Shown: positions 50,094 through 59,895 of the stretch, piece by piece
Layout of the letters: every line of letters starts with the position of its first letter
How positions within the stretch are numbered: the stretch's first letter is position 1
Source: DAOPZJ01 sp964587625
Lineage (GTDB): Bacteria > Bacillota > Clostridia > Oscillospirales > JAKOTC01
Direction: 5' to 3'
Assembly: GCA_964587625.1 (NCBI GenBank)
Contig: CAZPLU010000010.1
Span: 1-64,000, forward strand
Length of the DNA: 64,000 nucleotides
Program-made: the position numbers and the translations under genes
Notes under the pieces: generated by a model
What the model was told of the DNA's origin: nothing
Seen by the model: the letters and a program-made list of their open reading frames with translations, nothing else
The model's database searches: none

Positions 50094-50987
50094 ATGATTG
50101 AAACCGATTTTTTGAGAGAATTGAACACGAGAGCGGAAAACGCCGACCGCGCGGTGCGCACGTTTCTCCCCAAGCCGGAATCCTTTAACCGAACGGCCGC
50201 AGAAGCCATGTTATACAGCGTGCAAAACGGCGGAAAGCGGCTGCGTCCGTTGTTAATGATCGAATTCTTTCGCTTGTCGGGCAAAGACGAAACGCTGATT
50301 TTTCCGTTTGCGGCCGCGCTCGAATATATCCACTCCTACTCGCTCGTCCACGACGATCTGCCCTGCATGGACAACAGCGCCCTGCGGCGCGGAAAGCCCT
50401 CGACGCACAGGCAGTTCGGTGAATGGCAGGCGCTGCTTGCCGGTGACGGTTTGTTGAATTATGCGTTTGAAACGGTTTTGAACCATGCCGATTGCGCGCG
50501 GCTGTCCCCCGCAACGGTCTGCGCCTGCTTGAAAGAACTTGCAAACGCCTCGGGTTTGAGCGGCATGATCGGCGGTCAAAATTTTGACCTCGAGAGCGAG
50601 GGAAAGCGATTGGATTTTGAAGAATTGTCACTTTTGCAGGCCAAAAAAACCGGCGCATTGATCAGAGCCGCCGGCAGAATCGGCGTGATCGCCTCGGGCG
50701 GTGACGAAAACACGCTAAAAATCGCGGAGGAATATTGCGGGAACCTGGGTCGGGTGTTTCAAATCACCGATGATATTCTCGATGCCTGCGGAGATGAAGC
50801 GTTGCTCGGAAAGCCGACAAACGGCGATGGCAGACAAAAAAAATCGACGTTTGTGAGTGAACTCGGACTCGAAAAAGCAAAAGAAGTCGCTTTTGAACTG
50901 ACCGAAAAAGCCGTCAAAGCCGCAAAGCTTCTTCAAAACGACTTTTTTGTCCGTCTTGCAACGCATCTGCTCACACGAAAAAATTGA
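50094..50987 (+). CDS. ispA: Polyprenyl (farnesyl/geranyl) diphosphate synthase
   Basis: 297 residues. It condenses IPP with DMAPP/GPP. The first Asp-rich motif is in SLVHDDLPCMDN with the following RRGKPSTHRQFG, the second is ITDDILDACGD near residue 222, and NGGKRLRPLL is the conserved Lys-Arg segment. Farnesyl-type product length is assumed from operon position with dxs and xseAB. Confidence 0.94.
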   Translation: MIETDFLRELNTRAENADRAVRTFLPKPESFNRTAAEAMLYSVQNGGKRLRPLLMIEFFRLSGKDETLIFPFAAALEYIHSYSLVHDDLPCMDNSALRRGKPSTHRQFGEWQALLAGDGLLNYAFETVLNHADCARLSPATVCACLKELANASGLSGMIGGQNFDLESEGKRLDFEELSLLQAKKTGALIRAAGRIGVIASGGDENTLKIAEEYCGNLGRVFQITDDILDACGDEALLGKPTNGDGRQKKSTFVSELGLEKAKEVAFELTEKAVKAAKLLQNDFFVRLATHLLTRKN

Positions 50988-51004
50988 ACTTGAACGGAGA
51001 CCCA

Positions 51005-52834
51005 ATGCTTCCAAACGGATTATTGTCAAAAATCAATTCCCCCGCCGATCTCAAGCCGCTGAGCAATCAACAGCTTGAGCAATTGTGCGTTGAAATCCGC
51101 CGCGAAATTCTTGAGGTCGTCTCGAAAAACGGCGGTCACCTGGCGTCTAATCTCGGTGCGGTCGAGTTGACCTGCTGCCTTGAAAAAGTGTTTTGCAATC
51201 CGGAGGACCGCATCATATTCGATGTCGGTCACCAGTGTTATACCCACAAACTGCTCACCGGCAGAAAAGAGCGTTTCGGCTCGCTGCGAAAAGAAAACGG
51301 CATTTCCGGTTTTATGCGCCCGTCCGAGAGCGAGTACGACGCGGTCGTCACCGGTCACAGCAGCACGGCGCTCTCTTCGGCGCTCGGGCTCTCGACGGCG
51401 AAGCATCTGCGCGGCGAAAGCGGGCAGGTGGTCGCGGTGGTCGGCGACGGCGCGATGACCGGCGGCATTTTCTACGAAGCGCTCAACAATACGGCGCAGT
51501 CGGTGAATAAAGTCGTCATTGTCGTCAACGACAACGAGATGTCGATTTCCAAAAATATCGGCGGCGTTTCAAAACATCTCGCGAAACTGACCTCCCGCCG
51601 GAGTTATTTTAAATTCAAGGATTTTATTGAAAGATTTTTGAAAGGAATTCCGCTGATCGGAAAATGTCTGTTCGATTCGGCGGTGAAATTTCGCGACTTT
51701 TTAAAACGGATCTTTGCATACAGCACCATCTTCGCTGATTTGGGCATCAAATACATCGGGCCTGTGGACGGGCATGACATCAAGCAGCTTTTGACGGTTT
51801 TCGAACGCGCTAAAACATTGAATGCGTCTGTGGTGGTGCATTGTGTCACTGTAAAGGGAAAGGGCTTTATCGAGGCGGAGGACAATCCGATACGGTTTCA
51901 CTCGACCGCGCCGTTCATCATCGAAAACGGTGCCGCGATCAAAGCGCCCGATCTCGATTTTTCCGCCGCTTTCGGCGAAGTCGTCTGTCAACTTGCCGAG
52001 ACGGATAACCGCATCTGCGCGGTGACCGCTTCGATGTGTGACGGGACCGGTCTTTCGGCTTTTTCCAAGCGGTTTCCCGACCGTTTTTACGACGTCGGCA
52101 TCGCGGAGCAACACGGCGTGACGTTTTGCGCCGGGCTTGCCGCAGGCGGCATGATTCCGGTCTTCGCGGTCTATTCGACCTTTTTGCAACGCGGGTATGA
52201 CCAACTGATTCACGACGTCGCCATCGCCGGTCTGCATGTCGTTTTTTGCGTGGACAGGGCAGGACTGGTCGGCTCGGACGGCGAGACGCACCAGGGATTG
52301 TTCGACGTCGCCTATTTTAACAGCATCCCGGGTTTCACGGTTTTTTCTCCGGCGGATTTCAATGAATTGCATCAATGCCTGAAACGCGCAACCGATATCT
52401 CCGGTTCCGTGGTCATCCGTTATCCGAGGGGCATTCAAAAAATCAATAAAAACGAGAGCGAACTGTGTAAAGGCGAAATACTTGCCATTGGGTACGGCCG
52501 TATCGGCGTCAATGTGATCAACGCAAGCAAAGGGACAGTACCCGCAGTCAAACTGATACGAATCAAACCCATCGAAGAAGAAGCAATCAACAAGGCCTTG
52601 CAGTATCAAAGAGTCCTGTTTTTTGAAGAAGCCGTCCACGCCGGTTCGGTCGGCGGAGAATTCTTATTTCAATTACAACAACGGGGCTTCCGGGGCAGCT
52701 TTCAGCATATCTGCATCCCGGACGAGTTCGTTTCCCACGCCAGCATCTCAAGCCAGTTGAAGCAATACGGCCTCGACGAGGAGAGCATTCGGCAGCGACT
52801 GCTTTCGGAGGCGGAAAAAGGTATGCCGCAATGA
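51005..52834 (+). CDS. dxs: 1-deoxy-D-xylulose 5-phosphate synthase
   Basis: About 609 residues. This TPP enzyme makes DXP from pyruvate and glyceraldehyde 3-phosphate, the first MEP step. TPP motif GDGAMTGGIFYEALNN with NDNEMSIS near residues 148-180, DVGHQCYTHKLLTG, YIGPVDGHD, and the transketolase half with DVGIAEQHGVTFCAG and DRAGLVGSDGETHQG. ATG 51005 has GGAGACCC upstream; the end overlaps tlyA by ATGA. Confidence 0.96.
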   Translation: MLPNGLLSKINSPADLKPLSNQQLEQLCVEIRREILEVVSKNGGHLASNLGAVELTCCLEKVFCNPEDRIIFDVGHQCYTHKLLTGRKERFGSLRKENGISGFMRPSESEYDAVVTGHSSTALSSALGLSTAKHLRGESGQVVAVVGDGAMTGGIFYEALNNTAQSVNKVVIVVNDNEMSISKNIGGVSKHLAKLTSRRSYFKFKDFIERFLKGIPLIGKCLFDSAVKFRDFLKRIFAYSTIFADLGIKYIGPVDGHDIKQLLTVFERAKTLNASVVVHCVTVKGKGFIEAEDNPIRFHSTAPFIIENGAAIKAPDLDFSAAFGEVVCQLAETDNRICAVTASMCDGTGLSAFSKRFPDRFYDVGIAEQHGVTFCAGLAAGGMIPVFAVYSTFLQRGYDQLIHDVAIAGLHVVFCVDRAGLVGSDGETHQGLFDVAYFNSIPGFTVFSPADFNELHQCLKRATDISGSVVIRYPRGIQKINKNESELCKGEILAIGYGRIGVNVINASKGTVPAVKLIRIKPIEEEAINKALQYQRVLFFEEAVHAGSVGGEFLFQLQQRGFRGSFQHICIPDEFVSHASISSQLKQYGLDEESIRQRLLSEAEKGMPQ

Positions 52835-53673
52835 GAGCCGATGTTTTTTTGGTTCAAAAGGGGCTTGCCCCGAGCCGCCGGAAAGCGCAGGAACTGATTC
52901 AATCGGGCAAGGTCACCGCAGACGGTAAAACGGTCGCTAAGCCGTCCGAGGAACTCTCCGAAAACAGCGAGGTTTTATGCGAAAGCGGCTGTGAATTTGT
53001 CGGGCGCGGCGGTTATAAACTCCAAGCGGCGCTCGACGCGTTTCAAATCGACGTTTCGGGCCTCATCGCCGCGGACATCGGCGCGAGCACAGGCGGATTT
53101 TGCGACTGCATGTTGCAAAAAGGCGTCAAAAAGATTTACGCCGTCGACGTCGGACACGACCAGCTTGCCCCCTCGATCAAATCCGATCCGCGGATCGTCT
53201 CAATGGAGGGCGTGAACGCAAAAGAACTCGATAAAAACTTATTTGAAGACCCAATCGATTTTTTAACCGCAGATCTCTCGTTTATTTCCGTGACAATTTT
53301 ATTCGACAAATTTCGAGAAGTGTTGAAAGATGACGCCGGGGCTGTTATACTGATAAAGCCACAGTTCGAAGCCGGAAAGAACAATATCAAAAAAAACGGA
53401 ATCGTCAAAGACCCAAAAATACATGTCAACGTGATTAAAACCGTAACGGAAAGCGCACAAAAGAGCGGATTCTCGATCTGGGGTCTCATGCCGTCGCCGA
53501 TTACGGGCGGTGGCGGCAACCGCGAATTTTTATTGTATTTAAACTTAAAACGCTCCAGCTCACAATTGCCGGATTTGGAACAAGCGATCAAAAAAACCGT
53601 GGAAACCGCGCATATCGGAGCAAAAAACCCCGGCGCGAAAACGCGCCGAAGGGGAGAGGAGGATCACAAATGA
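52831..53673 (+). CDS. tlyA: TlyA-family rRNA 2'-O-methyltransferase (S4 and FtsJ-like)
   Basis: 280 residues. An N-terminal S4 RNA-binding domain (MRADVFLVQKGLAPSRRKAQ) and an FtsJ-like SAM domain with AADIGASTGGFCDCMLQKG and KIYAVDVGHDQLA. TlyA methylates cytidines of 16S/23S rRNA in some bacteria. It is coupled by ATGA to dxs before it and nadK after it. Confidence 0.93.
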   Translation: MRADVFLVQKGLAPSRRKAQELIQSGKVTADGKTVAKPSEELSENSEVLCESGCEFVGRGGYKLQAALDAFQIDVSGLIAADIGASTGGFCDCMLQKGVKKIYAVDVGHDQLAPSIKSDPRIVSMEGVNAKELDKNLFEDPIDFLTADLSFISVTILFDKFREVLKDDAGAVILIKPQFEAGKNNIKKNGIVKDPKIHVNVIKTVTESAQKSGFSIWGLMPSPITGGGGNREFLLYLNLKRSSSQLPDLEQAIKKTVETAHIGAKNPGAKTRRRGEEDHK

Positions 53674-54509
53674 GAATCGCATTGTTGTCGACACAGGTCT
53701 GCACAACGAGTATAACGGCGGTCAACGAGGTGTGCGGGTACTTAAAATCCAAGGGCGTCGAAGTCGTGATGTACGAAAAATACCGCGGCTACGGCGACAT
53801 CTGTTCTTATTCCGACGATTTTTACGGCATGATCGAACGCTGCGACGTCGTGGCGGCGGTCGGCGGAGATGGGGTCATGCTCCACGCGGCCAAACATGCC
53901 GCACAGCACGACAAACCGGTGCTGTGCGTCAACTGCGGTCGCTTGGGGTATCTGGCCTCGATGGAATCCGGCGAAATCGGCTTGCTCGAACGGGTCGTCG
54001 CCGGAGATTACGACATTTTAAAGCGCCGCATGCTCTTTGTTTCGCACGAGACCAAAAACGGCGTCAACGAATATTTTGCCCTGAACGACGCGGTACTCGG
54101 CAGCGGCAATATCGCGAAAACGATCGAAGTCGAGGTTTTTTGCGGAGACAAAACCGTGATGAAAGTCAAGGGCGACGGCGTGATCTTCTCAACGCCGACC
54201 GGTTCGACCGCTTACGCTTTTTCCGCCGGCGGTCCCGTGATTGACCCCCGCCTCGACTGCGTCTCGCTGACGCCGGTCTGTCCGCACTCCTTTTCGGGCA
54301 GAACGCTGGTGTTTTCCACTCCGGTCGAATTTAACGCAAAAGCGCGGCGGGGCGATGTGTTTTTGACGGTGGACGGGGAAGAGGGCGTCAAATTTGAAAA
54401 CGACGACGTTTTGAACGTTTCAGCTTCGGATAAAAGCGTTCGTTTTATCACGCTGAAAGAACAATATTTTTTTGATATATACAGAGAAAAAATCAATAGC
54501 GCCCTTTGA
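53670..54509 (+). CDS. nadK: NAD kinase
   Basis: 279 residues. It makes NADP from NAD and ATP. AAVGGDGVMLHAAK is the GGDG motif, NCGRLGYLASM the NE/D-type loop, and VKGDGVIFSTPTGSTAYAFSAGGPV the conserved core. ATGA overlap with tlyA. Confidence 0.95.
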   Translation: MRIALLSTQVCTTSITAVNEVCGYLKSKGVEVVMYEKYRGYGDICSYSDDFYGMIERCDVVAAVGGDGVMLHAAKHAAQHDKPVLCVNCGRLGYLASMESGEIGLLERVVAGDYDILKRRMLFVSHETKNGVNEYFALNDAVLGSGNIAKTIEVEVFCGDKTVMKVKGDGVIFSTPTGSTAYAFSAGGPVIDPRLDCVSLTPVCPHSFSGRTLVFSTPVEFNAKARRGDVFLTVDGEEGVKFENDDVLNVSASDKSVRFITLKEQYFFDIYREKINSAL

Positions 54510-54537
54510 AAAAAACAAAACCGAAAGGAAAATCGAG

Positions 54538-54990
54538 ATGAAAAACAAGCGTCAGGAAAAGATTTTGGAGTTGATCTCCGGCAACGAAATCCAGACCCAA
54601 GATGATCTGTTGAAAATGCTCAACGACTCGGGCTACAATGTCACCCAGGCCACGGTCTCGCGGGACATCAAAGAACTGAAACTTATCAAAGTCACCACGA
54701 GCTCGGGCAAATATCGCTACAGCGTCGGAAACCGCGGCAACTCCAACGAACCCGAGTCGCGCTTTATCTCGATGTGCGAACAAAACGCCGTTTCTTCCGA
54801 TTTTGCGGGCAACATCTGCGTGATCCGGTGTCTCAGCGGAACCGCGAACGCCATCTGCGCGGCGATGGATGCGGCCAGAAGCGACATTGCCGGCACGATC
54901 GCGGGCGACGACACGATTTTTGTTTTATTTAAAACCTCCATGCAGGCGGAGGATTTCAGCGCGCACATCCTCCGCATCATCAGCGATTGA
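54538..54990 (+). CDS. argR: Arginine repressor
   Basis: 150 residues. The N-terminal winged helix (KRQEKILELISGNEIQTQDD, NVTQATVSRDIKELKLIKV) and C-terminal oligomer/arginine domain (GTANAICAAMDAARS, IAGTIAGDDTIFVLF). GAAAGGAAAATCGAG precedes the ATG. argR/ahrC next to recN is the normal Firmicute arrangement; no arginine genes are in the window. Confidence 0.95.
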   Translation: MKNKRQEKILELISGNEIQTQDDLLKMLNDSGYNVTQATVSRDIKELKLIKVTTSSGKYRYSVGNRGNSNEPESRFISMCEQNAVSSDFAGNICVIRCLSGTANAICAAMDAARSDIAGTIAGDDTIFVLFKTSMQAEDFSAHILRIISD

Positions 54991-55011
54991 CATCTTGAGA
55001 AGGCGGTTATC

Positions 55012-56706
55012 ATGCTGACCAAGCTCTACATCGAAAATGTCGCCGTCATCAAATCGGCGGAAGTTGATTTTAACGCGGGCTTTACGGTGCTGACCGGTGA
55101 GACCGGCGCCGGAAAATCGGTTTTAATCGATTCTGTCAATGCGATTTTGGGACAGAGAACCTCGAAAGACCTCGTGCGCTACGGTGCGCAGAAGGCCTTT
55201 GTCAGCGCGACTTTTTCCGGACTTTCAACGGACGTCGTCAAATTGCTCATAGAAAACGGTTATGAATCCGAAGACGGCGAATTGATTTTATCGCGTGAAA
55301 TTCAAATAAGCGGAAAGAGTGTCGCCCGAATCAACGGCCGCCCCACCGCCGCACAGTTCTTGCAGGAACTCGGCAACCGTCTGATCAATATCCACGGTCA
55401 GCACGACAGCCAAAAACTGCTCGACGAAAACACCCATCTCGAAATCCTCGATTCTCTGGGAGAATACCCCGAGGCGCTTGCCGATTATCGGGCGGCTTAC
55501 GCAGGATTAAAGCGGATCAAAACACAACTGGAAAAATTGTTGCAAAACATCAACGACCGTGAAGAACGGCTCGACGTTTTAACATATCAAATCAATGAAC
55601 TGGAATCCGCCCGGCTCAAAGAGGGAGAGATCGACGCCCTCGAAGCCGAACGGCAGTTGATTTTACATGCTGAAAAGGTCTTGGAGGCCGTTGAGAGCGC
55701 CCGGAATCTCATCGACGGAAATATCAACGCCGACGGCGTGCGCGCATCTTTGACCGAGAGCGCCCGGATGCTGGAGACGGCGGCAAAATATTGCGAAAGC
55801 GCCGGTTTGGTCGCCAAACGCCTTGATGAAATTACGATTATCCTGCAGGAGCTCTCATTCGACCTGTCGGATCTTTCTGACGGGCTCAACTTCAATCCCG
55901 ATCGGCAGGCCGAGATTGAAGACCGTTTGAGCGTACTGGACAAGCTGCGCCGCAAGTACGGCGACGACGAAAAAATCATGTTGAGCAAACTGGCACAGCT
56001 CAAAGCCGAATTTGACACATTATCCGACAGCGATTACAAAACCCAGAAGCTCAAAGATGAGTTCGAGCGTGCAAAGCAGGTCGCCTTTACAATGGCTGAT
56101 ACACTTTCCGAACAGCGACATGCCGCAGCCGACCGTTTTTTGAGCGCGGTCGCACGGGAACTGGCTTTTTTACAAATGCCGAACGTCCGGTTGGAGGCGA
56201 ATTTCGAAAGAGTTCAACTCGGCAATTCGGGATATGACAGGGTGGTGTTTTTAATATCCGCAAATGTCGGCGAACCGCCCAAGTCCATCTCTAAAATTGC
56301 GTCGGGCGGCGAATTGTCACGCATCATGTTGGCCATCAAAAGCGTACTTTCGACACACGACGACATTCCGACCTTGATTTTCGACGAAATTGACGCGGGC
56401 GTCAGCGGGAAAACCGCCGCCAGGATCGGCGTCAAAATTAAGCGGGTTTCCAAAAACCGGCAGGTGATCTGCGTCACGCACCTTGCGCAAATCGCCGCGT
56501 ATGCAGACGGTCATCTCTTGATCGAAAAATCCGAAAATCAAGCCGACACGCGCACCACGGTTTCGGTTTTGGACGATCGGGGCAAGGTGGAGGAACTCGC
56601 CCGCATCCTCGGCGGCTCCGAGATCACCGAAACGACGCGCAACAACGCGCGGGAGCTGTTGGAGCAAGCACGGCTCGCGCCGGTACGGGCGGAAAAAACC
56701 GATTGA
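55012..56706 (+). CDS. recN: DNA repair protein RecN
   Basis: 564 residues. SMC-like ATPase for double-strand break repair. N-terminal GETGAGKSVLIDSVNAILG Walker A, INIHGQHDSQKLLDE, two coiled-coil stretches (about 150-230 and 300-380), and C-terminal IASGGELSRIMLAIKSVL signature, LIFDEIDAGVSG Walker B and VICVTHLAQIAAYAD. It ends the nusB operon. Confidence 0.96.
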   Translation: MLTKLYIENVAVIKSAEVDFNAGFTVLTGETGAGKSVLIDSVNAILGQRTSKDLVRYGAQKAFVSATFSGLSTDVVKLLIENGYESEDGELILSREIQISGKSVARINGRPTAAQFLQELGNRLINIHGQHDSQKLLDENTHLEILDSLGEYPEALADYRAAYAGLKRIKTQLEKLLQNINDREERLDVLTYQINELESARLKEGEIDALEAERQLILHAEKVLEAVESARNLIDGNINADGVRASLTESARMLETAAKYCESAGLVAKRLDEITIILQELSFDLSDLSDGLNFNPDRQAEIEDRLSVLDKLRRKYGDDEKIMLSKLAQLKAEFDTLSDSDYKTQKLKDEFERAKQVAFTMADTLSEQRHAAADRFLSAVARELAFLQMPNVRLEANFERVQLGNSGYDRVVFLISANVGEPPKSISKIASGGELSRIMLAIKSVLSTHDDIPTLIFDEIDAGVSGKTAARIGVKIKRVSKNRQVICVTHLAQIAAYADGHLLIEKSENQADTRTTVSVLDDRGKVEELARILGGSEITETTRNNARELLEQARLAPVRAEKTD

Positions 56707-56731
56707 ATCTTACGCCGTTTTTTGTTATACT
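56703..56731 (+). promoter_or_regulatory. Sigma-A promoter of tyrS
   Basis: TTGAAT (56703-56708, overlapping the recN stop), 17 bases, TATACT (56726-56731), 29 bases before the ATG. The short leader leaves no room for a T-box. Confidence 0.7.
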
Positions 56732-56760
56732 GTCTTTATACCTTGGTGAAGGAGTCCGTT

Positions 56761-57996
56761 ATGACACTTTTTGAAGAACTGAAAGCCCGTGAACTCGTGG
56801 CGCAGACCACCGACGAGCAATTGATCGCCGAAAAACTTGAGAAGGACTGCGTCACTTTTTATGTGGGTTTTGATCCGACCGCGGACAGTTTACACGTCGG
56901 TCACCTGCTTGCGATCGTCTCGATGGCGCGTCTGCAGCGTGCGGGACACAAGCCGATCGCGCTGATCGGCGGCGGCACGGCCATGGTCGGCGACCCGTCG
57001 GGCCGCAGCGATATGCGGCAGATGCTCACAAAAGAACAGATCGATTATAACGGCAGCCGCTTTGTCCGACAGATGTCGTCGATTTTGGATTTTTCGAGCG
57101 GCAGGCCCAATCAGGCGATTTTGGTCAACAACGCCGACTGGCTGTTAAAACTCAATTATATCGACTTTTTGCGCGAAATCGGCGCGCATTTTTCGGTCAA
57201 CCGGATGCTGACCTTCGAGTGCTATAAATCGCGGATGGAAAAGGGCCTCTCTTTTATCGAATTCAACTATATGCCCATGCAGAGCTACGATTTTTTGATG
57301 CTGTTCCGCGACTACGGCTGCACGATGCAGTTCGGCGGCGACGACCAGTGGTCGAACATTCTCGGCGGCACCGAATTGATCCGCCGCATCGAGGGCGCCG
57401 ACGCGAACGCGATGACTTTTAACCTGCTTTTGACCGGGGAAGGCAAAAAGATGGGCAAGACCGCGAAGGGCGCGGTCTGGCTGGACCCCGAGAAAACCAC
57501 GCCGTATGACTTTTTCCAATATTGGCGCAACGTCGACGACGCCGATGTCATCAGGATCATGAAGATGCTCACTTTTATCCCGCTCGGGCAGATCCAGCAG
57601 TACGAAAAAGCCGCCGGAAGCGAACTGAACGCCGTCAAGGAGACGCTCGCCTACGAGCTCACCGCCATGATCCACGGCAAAGAGGCGGCGGACGGCTGCC
57701 TGACGGCTGCAAAAGCCCTGTTCGGCGGCGGCGGGGATCTTGAAAATATGCCCTCAACTGAAATCATCAAAGAGGACTTCGACACGGACGGCATCGAAGT
57801 GCTGAAGCTGCTGACTTTGTCCAAACTCGCCCCCTCGCGCGGGGAGGGTCGCCGTTTGATCGAACAGGGCGGCATCAGCGTCGACGACGAAAAGATCACG
57901 TCGTTCACCGCCAAAATACCGTTCGCCGAATTTGAAAAAGGTCATGTGATCGTCAAAAAGGGCAAAAAGGTCTTCCATAAAATCATTTTGAAATAA
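56761..57996 (+). CDS. tyrS: Tyrosyl-tRNA synthetase
   Basis: About 411 residues. YVGFDPTADSLHVGHLLAIV carries the HIGH-type motif (HVGH) and GGTAMVGDPSGRSDMR follows. MQSYDFLMLFRDYGCTMQFG gives the Tyr site and KKMGKTAKGAVWLD the KMSKS-type loop. A C-terminal S4 domain (SRGEGRRLIEQGGISVDD) binds tRNA. GAAGGAGTCCGTT precedes the ATG. Confidence 0.97.
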   Translation: MTLFEELKARELVAQTTDEQLIAEKLEKDCVTFYVGFDPTADSLHVGHLLAIVSMARLQRAGHKPIALIGGGTAMVGDPSGRSDMRQMLTKEQIDYNGSRFVRQMSSILDFSSGRPNQAILVNNADWLLKLNYIDFLREIGAHFSVNRMLTFECYKSRMEKGLSFIEFNYMPMQSYDFLMLFRDYGCTMQFGGDDQWSNILGGTELIRRIEGADANAMTFNLLLTGEGKKMGKTAKGAVWLDPEKTTPYDFFQYWRNVDDADVIRIMKMLTFIPLGQIQQYEKAAGSELNAVKETLAYELTAMIHGKEAADGCLTAAKALFGGGGDLENMPSTEIIKEDFDTDGIEVLKLLTLSKLAPSRGEGRRLIEQGGISVDDEKITSFTAKIPFAEFEKGHVIVKKGKKVFHKIILK

Positions 57997-58007
57997 AAGA
58001 GGTCATT

Positions 58008-58559
58008 ATGAATTTCGAAAAGATCAGCGAATTGCTGAGCCCATACGGATTGAATCAGATTTCCGAAATTCCGGTCGATTCCATCGCCATCGAAGACGAA
58101 GTACGTAAAAACTGCGAAGTCAACGCCTGCGGCAGATACGGCAAGACCTGGGGCTGCCCTCCGGGCATCGGTTCCATCGCCGAATGGAAAGAAAAAATCG
58201 CGGCCTTTTCACGCGCGGTCATGTTCAATTATGTCGGTAATATCGAGGACTCTTACGATTTTGAGGGTATGCAGAAAATCGGCGAAAAATTCACCGAAAT
58301 CGTCAGTTCAATCGATCGGAAACTGCGCGGGACCGGCGAAAAATATCTGTTGTTCGGCGCGGGCAGCTGCTCGATCTGCGAAAAATGCACCTATCCCGAA
58401 GCGCCCTGCAAGTTCCCCGAAAAAATGATCCCGTCGATGGAATCGTGCGGTATGTTTGTCGCAAAAATGGCCGAGCCCAACGGGTTTAAATACATAAACG
58501 GCGCCAACACCGTCACCTATTTCGGTATCGTCTTATATCAAATACAGGAAGGCAAGTAA
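58008..58559 (+). CDS. DUF2284 putative metal-binding protein
   Basis: 183 residues, soluble. Cysteine-rich pattern C-x(4)-C (CEVNAC), then GKTWGCPPGI, SCSICEKCTYPEAPCKFP and SMESCGMFV, matching DUF2284 proteins thought to bind a metal or Fe-S cluster. No function is known. It starts eleven bases after tyrS and may be co-transcribed. Confidence 0.82.
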   Translation: MNFEKISELLSPYGLNQISEIPVDSIAIEDEVRKNCEVNACGRYGKTWGCPPGIGSIAEWKEKIAAFSRAVMFNYVGNIEDSYDFEGMQKIGEKFTEIVSSIDRKLRGTGEKYLLFGAGSCSICEKCTYPEAPCKFPEKMIPSMESCGMFVAKMAEPNGFKYINGANTVTYFGIVLYQIQEGK

Positions 58560-58585
58560 CTATTTGTGAAAGGATCACCGTATTC

Positions 58586-59875
58586 ATGGACATCACAATC
58601 AATCAATCCGGAGAGCTGACGCTCGGGGGCATAGCCGCTCCAACGCTCGCCAAACAATATCAAACCCCGCTCTATGTTATGGAAGAGGATAAGATTCTCT
58701 CGGCGATCAGGGCTTATAAAGATCATTTTGCGAAATATTATCCGGGTAAAGCCGTCATTTGCTACGCCAGCAAGGCCTTTGCCTGCAAAGAGATGTACCG
58801 CATCTGCGAACGCGAGGGCATCTGCGCCGACGTGGTCTCGGGCGGCGAACTCGCAACCGCGCTTGCGGCGGACTTCCCGGCCGAACGGGCGTTTTTCCAC
58901 GGCAACAATAAAACGCGGGAGGAACTGACACTCGCAATCAACTCCGGCGTCGGCATGATTATCATCGACAATCTCACCGAGCTCGAGCGCGTCGAGGAGA
59001 TCAGCGTCACGCTCAACAAGCTCACAAGGGTCTCATTCCGCATAAAACCCGGCATTGAAGCGCACACCCACGAATATGTCAAAACAGGCCAGATCGATTC
59101 AAAATTCGGCCTTGCGCTCGAAAACGGAGAGGCGATCGAGGCCATACGCCGCCTCTGCTCGAATTACGCGCATCTTGAACTCGTCGGGCTGCACGCACAC
59201 ATCGGCTCGCAAATTTTCGATGCGCAGCCGTTTATGGAGACGGCGCGTGTCATGCTGCGTTTCCTCAAAACCGTCAAAGAAAACACGGGCAAAACGCTCA
59301 GACACCTGTCGCTCGGCGGCGGATTCGGCGTCAGATATACCGATTCAGACAACCCGATGCCGCTTGAAAAAACCATCAAAATGATCTCCGAAACGGTCGC
59401 GGACGAATGCGCAAAATTGCAACTCGAACTGCCCGAACTCTCGGTCGAACCGGGCCGCAGCATCGTCGGCGAAGCCGGAACGACGCTGTATACGGTCGGA
59501 AGCGTCAAGGAGATTGCGGGTGTGCGCAACTATATCGCCATCGACGGCGGCATGACCGATAACCCCCGTTACGCGCTCTACGGCTCGAAATACACCGTTT
59601 TGATCGCGAACAGAGCGGGGGAAAAAAAGGACTATATCGCCGCGATCGCGGGTCGCTGCTGCGAGTCGGGCGACCTGATCGGCAAGGATATGGAGATTCA
59701 AATACCGGTACCGGGCGACATCATGGCGGTTTTGACGACGGGCGCGTATAATTATACCATGGCGTCCAACTATAACCGTATCCCGAGACCCGCCGTGGTC
59801 TTTGTCAAAGACGGTGAGAGCCGCATTGTCATCAAACGTGAGACCTACGCGGATTTACACCGCCTGGATGTGTAA
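58586..59875 (+). CDS. lysA: Diaminopimelate decarboxylase
   Basis: 429 residues. PLP enzyme converting meso-DAP to lysine. The PLP lysine is in VICYASKAFACKEMYRI, with VVSGGELATAL, SKFGLALENGEAI, GLHAHIGSQIF, SLGGGFGVRYT, EPGRSIVGEAGTTLY and the C-terminal GRCCESGDLIGKD active-site Cys motif. No other lysine genes are adjacent. Confidence 0.95.
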   Translation: MDITINQSGELTLGGIAAPTLAKQYQTPLYVMEEDKILSAIRAYKDHFAKYYPGKAVICYASKAFACKEMYRICEREGICADVVSGGELATALAADFPAERAFFHGNNKTREELTLAINSGVGMIIIDNLTELERVEEISVTLNKLTRVSFRIKPGIEAHTHEYVKTGQIDSKFGLALENGEAIEAIRRLCSNYAHLELVGLHAHIGSQIFDAQPFMETARVMLRFLKTVKENTGKTLRHLSLGGGFGVRYTDSDNPMPLEKTIKMISETVADECAKLQLELPELSVEPGRSIVGEAGTTLYTVGSVKEIAGVRNYIAIDGGMTDNPRYALYGSKYTVLIANRAGEKKDYIAAIAGRCCESGDLIGKDMEIQIPVPGDIMAVLTTGAYNYTMASNYNRIPRPAVVFVKDGESRIVIKRETYADLHRLDV

Positions 59876-59895
59876 CCCCGCGAAAGGACGGCATT

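Noticed and set aside
52831..53673. tlyA as a hemolysin
   Set aside because: The S4 plus FtsJ-like SAM domain order supports an rRNA methyltransferase; the hemolysin name is historical.
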